From Atopostipes suicloacalis DSM 15692 (GTDB taxonomy: Bacteria; Bacillota; Bacilli; Lactobacillales; Carnobacteriaceae_A): 64,000 nt of DNA. Position 1 is the first letter of the stretch. The number at the start of each line of letters is the position of its first letter. The DNA lies in NCBI RefSeq assembly GCF_900129085.1, contig NZ_FQUF01000008.1, forward strand, positions 16,862 to 80,861. Direction: 5' to 3'. The notes beneath the pieces are model-generated. The model saw only the letters and a list, made by a program, of their open reading frames with translations. It did not search any database and was not told the DNA's origin. Below are positions 53,962 through 64,000 of this stretch, piece after piece. Position numbers and translations under genes: made by a program.

Positions 53962-54486
53962 TTACTCCTCATCCGTATAATATCCTGCATCCCATTTTTC
54001 TAAGTATTCATCGAATAATTCATCATTTTGCTCTTTTGAATTATATTCTCCCTCTATTGAATCAATTTTTTTAATCAAAGATTTGTTTTCTTCAGTTGGT
54101 TGATATTCTTCATGAATGAATACATCTACTGTTTCACGAATTAAGTGTTCACCAGTAATTTTTCCACCAAAACCAATAACATTCGCATCCAGCTCACGAC
54201 GAGCATACCTAGCAGTTGCCATATCACGAACAAGGGCTGCGCGAACTCCAGGAACTTTATTTGCGGCATTTGCGATCCCAACACCTGTTCCACAAATAAC
54301 AACACCAAAGTCAGCTTTACCTGAAGCGACAAGTTCGCCCACTTTTTTACCGAAAATAGGGTAGTGAGTACGAACAAATCCATAAGTTCCAACATCAATA
54401 ACATCGTGACCTAATTCTCTAAAATGATCAGCTACAGCAATTTTTGTATCTGTAACAATATGATCACAACCAATAGCAATTTTCAT
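53962..54486 (-). CDS. lacB: Galactose-6-phosphate isomerase subunit LacB
   Basis: With LacA converts galactose-6-phosphate to tagatose-6-phosphate. RpiB/LacAB family: N-terminal [43 protein letters not shown] (Cys and anion hole), and [15 protein letters not shown]. Its 174 residues are normal for LacB, longer than LacA by the C-terminal tail. Confidence 0.93.
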   Translation of the reverse strand: MKIAIGCDHIVTDTKIAVADHFRELGHDVIDVGTYGFVRTHYPIFGKKVGELVASGKADFGVVICGTGVGIANAANKVPGVRAALVRDMATARYARRELDANVIGFGGKITGEHLIRETVDVFIHEEYQPTEENKSLIKKIDSIEGEYNSKEQNDELFDEYLEKWDAGYYTDEE

Positions 54487-54499
54487 ATTTTTATCCTCC

Positions 54500-54928
54500 C
54501 TAACACATAGCGTTCAGCATATCGACACGGATTTGATGACGTCCACCATCATAATCAGCCGTCACAAATGCTTTTGCAACACTTTTAGCAAGTTCAGTTC
54601 CAACAATTTGACTGCCTAACGTAATAATACGTGCATTATTATGTCTTCTAGTCATATGACCTGACCATTCTTCAGATACTTCAGCAACCACAATTTCTTT
54701 ATGTTTGTTTGCAGCCATAAAGCTACCAGCACCATACGCATCTACCGCAATTCCTAAACCGTCTTTATCTTCCATAAGTTTTTGAACAAGTAAGTTTGCT
54801 GAATCTACGAAATCGTCAGCAGGTGTTTCAGTTAGATCTTCTACGTCATAATTTTCATCAGTTAAATAGGTTACAAGAGTCTTTTTCAACTCTTGGCCAT
54901 CTTTATCAGCGGTTAAATAAACCTTCAT
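54500..54928 (-). CDS. lacA: Galactose-6-phosphate isomerase subunit LacA
   Basis: Partner of LacB. 142 residues of the RpiB fold: N-terminal [36 protein letters not shown] in place of the GTGVG loop, [17 protein letters not shown]. It lacks the active Cys of LacB, as expected for the LacA subunit. The gene lies 13 bases before lacB. Confidence 0.92.
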   Translation of the reverse strand: MKVYLTADKDGQELKKTLVTYLTDENYDVEDLTETPADDFVDSANLLVQKLMEDKDGLGIAVDAYGAGSFMAANKHKEIVVAEVSEEWSGHMTRRHNNARIITLGSQIVGTELAKSVAKAFVTADYDGGRHQIRVDMLNAMC

Positions 54929-54958
54929 TCTCCATCCTCCTGTAAAATAAGTTTAATT

Positions 54959-55717
54959 TTAATTAATAATTTGAACCCAATTTGAATATTTCTCTTTCAA
55001 CTCTGGTGAAAGCTTACTGTCCGTAACTAAATAATCAGCCGTATCTAAATCATAAAATTGATAAAAATCTAAGCTATTAAACTTCAAACTATCTGCCACT
55101 AGATACTTTTCACGCGCATTATTTAGAACGATCCGTTGAATAACGCCTTCATCTTCATTAGCATTGAATACTTTATTGTCATTAATCGCATTCACACCAA
55201 TAAAAGCTTTCTCAAGGTAAATAGTTTCCATAAAATCATTTGCAATAGTTCCTGTAAACGAACCCGTTTTCGATCGGTAAGTCCCACCCGTCAAAATTAG
55301 CTCAAAGCGATCATCATATTTGAATTGGTCAAAAACATAAATCGAGTTTGTAATAATTTTTGCATAGTTCAAATCTAAATAATTGTAAACAAGTTCTATA
55401 GTTGATCCTGAACCAAGGAAGACAGTCTCGTGATCATGAATATTTGCAGCAATTAATTTAGCAATTTCATTTTTGGCATCAGGGTTAATATCTCTCTTTT
55501 CTCTATGACTTAATTCTAAGAATGGAAGAGAGCCATTATCTAATTTACGAGCTCCGCCATGAATCCTTATAAGAAGATTTTGATCTTCTAATTCTTGCAG
55601 ATCACGTCGGATGGTCATATCTGTTACATCAAGCTCTTTTACTAAATCGCTAACTTTCATAACGTTGCTTTGATCTAGTAAATTTAAAATTTCTTCTTGT
55701 CGTTTTGATTTAATAAT
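54959..55717 (-). CDS. lacR: Lactose phosphotransferase system repressor, DeoR family
   Basis: Repressor of the lac genes, released by tagatose-6-phosphate in known systems. The winged helix includes EEILNLLDQSNVMKVSDLVK and TIRRDLQELE, then IRIHGGARK; the sensor domain has VFLGSGSTIELV. A start at the first ATG (55660) would remove the first DNA-binding helix. The frame is open upstream and reads IIKSKRQEEIL from ATT 55717, six bases after GGAGG (55728-55724); no ATG, GTG or TTG is in frame there. An ATT start, or a G to T change in an ATG, is the best explanation. Confidence 0.88.
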   Translation of the reverse strand: MIKSKRQEEILNLLDQSNVMKVSDLVKELDVTDMTIRRDLQELEDQNLLIRIHGGARKLDNGSLPFLELSHREKRDINPDAKNEIAKLIAANIHDHETVFLGSGSTIELVYNYLDLNYAKIITNSIYVFDQFKYDDRFELILTGGTYRSKTGSFTGTIANDFMETIYLEKAFIGVNAINDNKVFNANEDEGVIQRIVLNNAREKYLVADSLKFNSLDFYQFYDLDTADYLVTDSKLSPELKEKYSNWVQIIN

Positions 55718-55779
55718 CGTACACCTCCATCACTTTGTTTTGTGCTTAAATGTTTGAAGCGAACAATATTTATGTAAAT

Positions 55780-55913
55780 ATAATAACCTCTTTGAAAGAT
55801 TATGTCAAATGGATTATAAAAGTTTGTTATTTTGATGTAAACGCTTGACATTTTAATTATATCGTTTTATTATGTTTACAACAAACAAAAGAAAACAAAA
55901 GAAAACAAAAACT
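55780..55913. promoter_or_regulatory. Divergent lac promoters with LacR-type direct repeats and cre-like site
   Basis: Leftward promoter: TTGACA (55808-55803), 17 bases, TATTAT (55785-55780) for lacRABD. Rightward promoter: TTGACA (55845-55850), 17 bases, TATTAT (55868-55873) for lacFEG. Just after the rightward -10 is a purine-rich repeat of AAACAAAAGA words spaced 10 bases apart (about 55883-55913), typical of DeoR-family operators; an AAAACAAAG word also lies in the lacR leader. A weak cre-like TGTAAACGCTTGAC overlaps the rightward -35. Confidence 0.75.
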
Positions 55914-55931
55914 TTTGAAAGGTGTGTAAAA

Positions 55932-56249
55932 ATGAATAAAGAAGAAGTTGCTATGGTAGGTTTTGAGATTGTTGCTTATTCGGGCGAGGCACGATCAAAG
56001 TTTTTAAACGCTATTAATAATTTAAAAGATGGGGGTTCGATGGAAGAATCAGAAAAACTAATTAAAGAAGGGGAGGCTAGTTTAACTAAAGCTCATAAGA
56101 GTCAAACCGAATTATTAGCAAAAGAAGCAAGTGGAGAGAATATTGAACTTGGCTTTATATTTGTACATGGACAAGACCATTTAATGACAACAGTAATGCT
56201 AAAAGATATTTTACAACATTTATTAAATATATATAGAAATGAGGAATGA
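55932..56249 (+). CDS. lacF: PTS lactose-specific EIIA
   Basis: Phosphoryl carrier to LacE. 105 residues, the usual size of LacF. Family motifs VGFEIVAYSGEARS and the phospho-His segment LGFIFVHGQDHLMT are present. ATG 55932 is used after AAAGGTG; an upstream in-frame ATG at 55872 lies in the promoter and is rejected. It is followed by lacE with overlapping codons. Confidence 0.93.
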   Translation: MNKEEVAMVGFEIVAYSGEARSKFLNAINNLKDGGSMEESEKLIKEGEASLTKAHKSQTELLAKEASGENIELGFIFVHGQDHLMTTVMLKDILQHLLNIYRNEE

Positions 56250-56251
56250 GA

Positions 56252-57925
56252 ATGAATACATTAGTTCAATCTCTTGAAACAGTTCAACCATTTTTTGAAA
56301 AATTATCAAGGAATAAATACTTGCGGGCTGTGAAAGATGGTTTTTTAGTTACAATGCCAGTGGTATTATTTTCTAGTTTATTTATTCTAGTATCAAATGT
56401 TCCAAACATATTTGGTTTTTACTGGTCAGACACAATAGCTAATTTACTAAATAAACCTTATGACTATTCAATGGGGGTATTAGGCCTGTTGGTTTCAGGT
56501 ACAACAGCAAAAGCTCTAACAAGCTCTTTTAACCGAGATTTACCAGCTACGAATAAAATTAATGATACTTCAACTTGGCTTGCTTCATCCGTAGGTTTTT
56601 TATTATTGTCAGTTGATTCAATTGAGGGTGGATTTGCGACCGATTTTTTAGGGACTGAAGGATTGATTGCTGCATTTATTTCTGCCTTTGTGACAGTTAA
56701 CGTATATAACTTCTTTGTAAGTAGAGATATTAAGATTTCAATGCCTGACGAAGTTCCTCCTAATATTGCTCAAGCATTTGCGGATCTATTCCCATTTGCG
56801 GTTACCATTTTAATTGCTTTTGGAATAGATACGGGTATTAGAGAGTTGATGGGTGTAAATTTCGCACAAGCGGTAATTGAATTATTTCAACCATTATTTT
56901 CAGCAACTGATAGTTACTTAGGATTGTCGACTATTGCTGGTTCGATTTCATTTTTTTGGTTTATTGGTATTCATGGTCCTTCAATAGTGAGCCCTCCTAT
57001 TTCACCTATTAGTTATCAAAATTTAGATGCTAACTTAAAGCTTTTTCAGAGCGGGCAACAGGCAACTTATTCTCTAACGCCTTCTTTTGAAAGTTTTATT
57101 ACTCAAACTGGTGGTACAGGTGCTACATTCGTTGTACCATTAATGTTTATGTTTTTGGCTAAATCAAAAAGAAATAAAGCTGTAGGACGAGCTTCATTTA
57201 TTCCAACAATGTTTACTGTTAACGAACCAATTTTATTTGGAGCTCCTTTAATTTTGAATCCAGTATTCTTTATACCGTTTATTTTAGCACCTATGGTAAA
57301 CACTTGGTTATTTAAGTTCTTTGTTGATGTATTGAATATGAATGCATTTATATATCTATTACCCTGGACTACTCCTGCACCTTTAGGATTGATAATGGGG
57401 ACAGGTTTCGATAAATTGTCGTTTATACTAGCTCCGTTAATTTTAATAATTGATGCATTAATTTATTATCCGTTTTTTAAGATATATGATCAACAAATAG
57501 TTGAAGAAGAAATGAGAAATATTGAAGATGTTGAAGAAGAAAACGACAAGGTTGACATAGAAGATTTGGCTTTAGAAACATCTAGTAATGAAGAAACAAA
57601 TGTATTAGTTCTTTGTGCAGGTGGGGGAACAAGTGGATTATTAAGTAATTCATTGAACAAAGCAGCCGAACAATTCGATATTGCATTACATTCAGCGGCT
57701 GGTACCTATGGAGAACATCAAGACATGCTATCAAACTTTAATGTAGTTGTATTAGCTCCTCAAGTTTCTTCCAACTATGAAGACATGAAGAAAGATGCAG
57801 ATAATGTAGGAGCAGAAGTGTTAACTACCTCTGGAGAGCAATATATTTCATTAACAAATAATCCAGAAGGGGCAATGAAATTCGTACTAAATGCACTAAA
57901 TAAAAATAAAGAAAATGAGAATTAA
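56252..57925 (+). CDS. lacE: PTS lactose-specific EIICB
   Basis: Imports lactose as lactose-6-phosphate. IIC membrane domain (about residues 1-430, about ten hydrophobic segments, with FWFIGIHGPSIV and NEPILFGAPLILN), acidic linker (about 430-450), IIB domain with the phospho-Cys in NVLVLCAGGGTSGLLS. About 557 residues, normal. ATG 56252 is chosen over 56246 because GAGGA lies directly against the latter. Paired with lacF and lacG, substrate lactose is well supported. Confidence 0.94.
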   Translation: MNTLVQSLETVQPFFEKLSRNKYLRAVKDGFLVTMPVVLFSSLFILVSNVPNIFGFYWSDTIANLLNKPYDYSMGVLGLLVSGTTAKALTSSFNRDLPATNKINDTSTWLASSVGFLLLSVDSIEGGFATDFLGTEGLIAAFISAFVTVNVYNFFVSRDIKISMPDEVPPNIAQAFADLFPFAVTILIAFGIDTGIRELMGVNFAQAVIELFQPLFSATDSYLGLSTIAGSISFFWFIGIHGPSIVSPPISPISYQNLDANLKLFQSGQQATYSLTPSFESFITQTGGTGATFVVPLMFMFLAKSKRNKAVGRASFIPTMFTVNEPILFGAPLILNPVFFIPFILAPMVNTWLFKFFVDVLNMNAFIYLLPWTTPAPLGLIMGTGFDKLSFILAPLILIIDALIYYPFFKIYDQQIVEEEMRNIEDVEEENDKVDIEDLALETSSNEETNVLVLCAGGGTSGLLSNSLNKAAEQFDIALHSAAGTYGEHQDMLSNFNVVVLAPQVSSNYEDMKKDADNVGAEVLTTSGEQYISLTNNPEGAMKFVLNALNKNKENEN

Positions 57926-57965
57926 AAGCTAAAATAGTAGTTTCTAAAAGAGCTATTCAAATAAC

Positions 57966-59492
<1,527 letters not shown>

Positions 59493-59504
59493 TAACTAAA
59501 TAGG

Positions 59505-60992
<1,488 letters not shown>

Positions 60993-61143
60993 AGTTGCTT
61001 ATTCTCATGAAAAGAGGCGGAAGTTAATACTTTAGCCTTTAAATATGTTGACTAATTTGCACAATGTTATTAACTAAAGATTAATGATGAAATTACTGCA
61101 GTAGTTTATTTCCTGAAGAAAAATATTTAAAAGGAGAAAAAAC

Positions 61144-62412
61144 ATGTATGAAAATGTTCAAATAGGAATTGTAGGTGCCGGGAGTGTCTTTACCCCTGAA
61201 TTGATAGAACTGATTTTAGAAAAGAAGTTAGATGTTTCGAAGATAGTCTTTATGGACATAGACTCTGAGAGGCTGGAAATTTTAGCTTCGTTGGCTAAAA
61301 GACAGATTGAACATTCCGAAATGGATATTTCTGTAGAAACTACGGAGTCCTATAAAGATGCAATTATAAATAGTGACTTTATATTGCTCCAACCGCGTGT
61401 TGGTAAAGGGCAGATGAGAATAGAAGATGAAAAATTAGCGCATAAATACCATATTCCATATGTGGAAACTGTTTCAGTTCCGGGATTAGGAGCATTTTTA
61501 AGAACTGTGCCAGTATATAATGAAATAGCTAGTTTAATTAAGGAATATGCCCCGAATGCAAGAATTATGAATTTTGCTAATCCTGCAGGTCCTTTAACAA
61601 CGTATCTTCACCGGATTGGATTAACAAATACTGTGGGGGTATGCAACGTTCCGGTATCATATGTTTCGTCAGTGGCAGAGATTTTTGATGTGCCAGAAGA
61701 ATCAGTCTCGATGAGTTGGAAAGGCTTAAACCATTTTGCTGCTGCTGATGAAGTTTTAATTGATGGAAAAAATGTATTGCCCGAGCTTGCAGAAAAAGCA
61801 TCCTTAGGTGAATATTATTTCCCTTTTTCTCTTCAAGTACTTGAAGATACCAAGCTAGGATTAAGTCCTTATTTTCAATGGTATTTACATTCAGATGAGA
61901 GAATGGAAGAATTACTAGAAAAAGAAAAGAGTCGAGGGGAAGAAGTAAAAGAGCTAGAAAAAGAGCTGCTTGAAATATACTCTCAGCCTGAAACAATTGA
62001 AATGCCAGAATTATTGAAAAAAAGAGGCGGGTTTAAGTACTCTGAAGTAGTTGCTAATCTAATAGAAAGTTTCCAGACCAATAATCATCATGTCCATTAT
62101 ATTAATGTACCTAATAATGGAACACTTTCTTCTTTGCCAGATGAAACGATAGTCGAAGTGCCTGCTATAGTTCAGAATGGAGAAATATTCCCGCTTCAAG
62201 CTGGCGATCTTCCGAAATTTATTAAATCGTTTGTTTCTAATATGGCAACCGTTTATGATTATTGGATATCTGCTGTTATGAATAAAGATGGTTCAGATTT
62301 AAGAAAAGCATTAATGTTAGATCCGGTGTTCTCTGATGCTAAACATTCAGATGCTTTGCTAAAAGAAATTTTTGCAGTTAATGAAGATTATGTTGAAAAT
62401 TTTTATTCGTAA
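61144..62412 (+). CDS. GH4 family 6-phospho-beta-glucosidase
   Basis: NAD- and metal-dependent glycosidase of family 4. N-terminal nucleotide-binding GIVGAGSVFTPEL; RVGKGQMRIEDE (usually RVGG); metal-site Asn in NFANPAGPLTTYL, Cys in GVCNVPVS and His in KGLNHFA. Its 422 residues are normal (LicH/CelF-like). It is the last sugar gene of this cluster, adding an oxidative route beside the two GH1 enzymes. Specificity for phosphorylated beta-glucosides is inferred from the family and context. Confidence 0.9.
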   Translation: MYENVQIGIVGAGSVFTPELIELILEKKLDVSKIVFMDIDSERLEILASLAKRQIEHSEMDISVETTESYKDAIINSDFILLQPRVGKGQMRIEDEKLAHKYHIPYVETVSVPGLGAFLRTVPVYNEIASLIKEYAPNARIMNFANPAGPLTTYLHRIGLTNTVGVCNVPVSYVSSVAEIFDVPEESVSMSWKGLNHFAAADEVLIDGKNVLPELAEKASLGEYYFPFSLQVLEDTKLGLSPYFQWYLHSDERMEELLEKEKSRGEEVKELEKELLEIYSQPETIEMPELLKKRGGFKYSEVVANLIESFQTNNHHVHYINVPNNGTLSSLPDETIVEVPAIVQNGEIFPLQAGDLPKFIKSFVSNMATVYDYWISAVMNKDGSDLRKALMLDPVFSDAKHSDALLKEIFAVNEDYVENFYS

Positions 62413-62570
62413 AATTCAATAAAAATTGCCGATTTCGTTCGATACTAAGAGTAATATGGGTAGGAAGAAAACCAGATATATGAACTAAGTGAAACTAAAT
62501 TTCTTAAGGAGTAATAGAAGTCTTGAGATTTTGTTGAGATGGATCGTCTATAGTCATATTAAATAAAAAA

Positions 62571-62604
62571 TAAAGGTCAAGGTATAAAGTTACTTTGACC
62601 TTTA
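62571..62604 (+). terminator. Terminator-like hairpin
   Basis: Stem TAAAGGTCAAGGTA / TACTTTGACCTTTA with a short T run, between the GH4 gene and the phosphatase gene. Confidence 0.6.
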
Positions 62605-62642
62605 TCACTTAAATAATAAATAAGGGGCTTAGGAGAGTATTT

Positions 62643-63314
62643 GTGGATATTTATATTGTTAGGCACGGACAAACTTTATTCAATTATCTAGAAAGAGTAC
62701 AAGGATGGTCTGATAGTCCGCTAACGGCTTTAGGAATTCAGCAAGGAAAAGAAGTTGGAGAGCATTTATCCTTAGTTAAGTTTGATTCGATATACTCAAG
62801 TGATTTAAAAAGAGCAGTAGATACTGCGAAGTATATAGAAGAAAAGCAGAAGTCGGACCTAGAGATCAAAGAAACTGAATTATTAAGAGAAGCTTATTAT
62901 GGAGGGTTCGAAGGTGGCTCAGAAGAAGGTCCCTGGACACCTGTGTTTGAAAATTATGATTATGCAGTTGAAGCTATTCAAGAAAATTTTAGTGAATCAT
63001 TAAATAAAATTTTAAAAGAACAATCCAATAAAGATATCAGAGATATTATAGCGGGAAGTGACGATATGAATTTGGCAGAAAATTATGAGCAATATTCAAG
63101 CCGCATCAACAGATTTTTAGATACTCTTCTTGGAGAAGATTACAATAAAGTGTTAATAGTCTGCCATGGTGGGACTTCTCAATTGTTGTTAGAAATATTA
63201 TTAGAAGAAAGTGAAAATATTTCCGAACCCGAAAATTGCAGTACATCCATTGTTGAAGTGAGAAATAATACAATAGAACTTGTAAAGTTTAATGATATTT
63301 CGTACTTAAAGTAA
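62643..63314 (+). CDS. Histidine phosphatase family protein
   Basis: 223 residues of the phosphoglycerate mutase-like superfamily. N-terminal IYIVRHGQTLFN holds the phospho-His; GWSDSPLTALGIQQG follows; the second His is in VLIVCHGGTSQLL; the acid residue lies in LLREAYYGGFEGG. The start is a GTG at 62643 after TTAGGAG. It could act on a sugar phosphate, but the substrate is unknown. It stands between the lac cluster and the rRNA operon. Confidence 0.87.
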   Translation: MDIYIVRHGQTLFNYLERVQGWSDSPLTALGIQQGKEVGEHLSLVKFDSIYSSDLKRAVDTAKYIEEKQKSDLEIKETELLREAYYGGFEGGSEEGPWTPVFENYDYAVEAIQENFSESLNKILKEQSNKDIRDIIAGSDDMNLAENYEQYSSRINRFLDTLLGEDYNKVLIVCHGGTSQLLLEILLEESENISEPENCSTSIVEVRNNTIELVKFNDISYLK

Positions 63315-63473
63315 TGGGCAGAAATATTCAAGTTAACTAAGAAATCGAGTATCTACTATATAACAACTTTTGTTTTTAACATCTTATTAAGAGAAGAAAC
63401 AGTTCATTTGGTGTTTAAAAAGACATTGTTAAAAGAAAAGAGCTAAAAAAGTTTCAAAAAGTATAAAAAGAGG

Positions 63474-63505
63474 TTGACTTTCGGAGAGGACTACTATACT
63501 ATTAT
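63474..63505 (+). promoter_or_regulatory. rRNA operon promoter P1 (putative)
   Basis: TTGACT at 63474-63479 with a -10 in the TATACTATTATA stretch (63495-63506); the exact -10 is ambiguous because spacers of 15, 17 and 20 bases are all possible. From 63315 to 63473 nothing else is seen. Confidence 0.6.
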
Positions 63506-63651
63506 AAGTCGAGACAGGAATTACATATTGTTGTCTTTTCACTTGTTAAGCAATTTTTCGCAAGTGAATTTTATTTCTTATCAACATAATTTATTTAAGT
63601 GTTGTCATTCTAATGTTTATAAAAAAAGTTTGTAAAAAATTCAAAAAACGT

Positions 63652-63680
63652 TTGACAAGTTATTCATATGATGATAAGAT
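63652..63680 (+). promoter_or_regulatory. rRNA operon promoter P2
   Basis: TTGACA at 63652-63657 and TAAGAT at 63675-63680 with a 17-base spacer, about 200 bases before the 16S gene, typical of Firmicutes rrn tandem promoters. Confidence 0.8.
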
Positions 63681-63876
63681 ATATCTCGTGCTCAAGAATA
63701 CCAGTTATTGGTTGAGCCGACAAATTGATCTTTGAAAACTGAACAAAGTAATACAACCAAAATGTGCAGGGGTCTTCTATCAATTATATTGGTAGTAAAG
63801 ACAACACAAGTTAATTTTTTTAAAAAAGTAATGAGCTAAATCAAACAGACTGACGCAGGTCAGTCCAGTTTAACCA

Positions 63877-64000
63877 AAACTGAGAGTTTGATCCTGGCTC
63901 AGGACGAACGCTGGCGGCATGCCTAATACATGCAAGTCGAACGCTGAAGCACTCTGCTTGCAGAGTGCGGATGAGTGGCGAACGGGTGAGTAACACGTGG
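63877..64000 (+). rRNA. 16S ribosomal RNA, 5' end only
   Basis: AGAGTTTGATCCTGGCTCAG at 63883-63902, then the GGACGAACGCTGGCGGC block and GATGAGTGGCGAACGGGTGAG, the universal 5' region. The mature 5' end is placed about seven bases before AGAGTTTGATC. The gene continues beyond the window. The leader contains the TTTGAAAACTGAACAAAG word common before Firmicutes 16S genes. Position close to rsmG-parA-parB is consistent with an origin-proximal rRNA operon. Confidence 0.97.

Noticed and set aside
61577..61996. 139-codon leftward frame opposite the GH4 gene
   Set aside because: It lies fully inside a clear GH4 gene and shows low-complexity Leu/Phe/Gln sequence typical of an antisense shadow.

Overview
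The window is a low-GC Firmicutes chromosome segment. Gene content points to Lactobacillales: PTS sugar uptake, a fab/acc operon ending in acpS, the rsmG-soj-spo0J-DUF951-ychF block, and strong AGGAGG ribosome binding sites. The 16S 5' end at the right edge fits a Carnobacteriaceae-like lineage, but this placement is only a suggestion. Nearly all genes look native. I see no phage, insertion sequence, CRISPR array or tRNA.

Layout. 1-5181: end of a fatty-acid operon (fabF, accB, fabZ, accC, accD, accA, acpS). 5350-10397: a vitamin B12 block with a cobalamin riboswitch, a DUF4430 lipoprotein, an ECF S component, the B12-dependent ribonucleotide reductase nrdJ and a PduO-type adenosyltransferase. 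10514-15271: beta-glucoside use (ROK kinase, GH1, PTS IIC, GntR regulator). 15360-20976: an SDR, a small HEYGH protein, a quinone-type detoxification trio (dioxygenase, flavin protein, esterase), an AEC transporter and a ChbG deacetylase. 21469-25087: fructose operon fruR-fruK-fruA. 25341-29867: origin-proximal block rsmG-parA-parB-DUF951-ychF-DUF1129. 29974-38887: CPBP protease, ogt, a broken M20 peptidase, an NRDE protein, sbcD and a broken sbcC. 39069-43313: ABC exporter with two permeases, an ATPase and a lipoprotein. 43398-52675: OCD-family enzyme, membrane-anchored S8 protease, guaC, PAP2 phosphatase, glycerate kinase, glyA and a DUF1801 protein. 52968-62412: a divergent lactose/galactose-6-phosphate cluster (lacR-A-B-D leftward; lacF-E-G, a second GH1 and a GH4 enzyme rightward). 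62643-64000: a histidine phosphatase, then rRNA promoters and the start of a 16S rRNA gene.

How the genes work together. The B12 block would take up corrin, adenosylate it and use it for deoxynucleotide synthesis, with uptake shut off by B12 through the riboswitch. The lac cluster imports lactose as lactose-6-phosphate, hydrolyses it, and sends galactose-6-phosphate down the tagatose route, but lacC (tagatose-6-phosphate kinase) is missing here.

Points that stand out: two genes (lacR, glycerate kinase) whose natural N-termini appear to begin at an ATT codon after a good ribosome binding site; two genes (sbcC, M20 peptidase) interrupted by single in-frame stops that look like Gln codons changed by C to T; three unrelated intergenic tandem arrays (41 bp x 8, about 81 bp x 4, 52 bp x 3.5); attenuator-like leaders before guaC and the M20 gene; and an inverted repeat made of parS-like half-sites upstream of rsmG-parA-parB.
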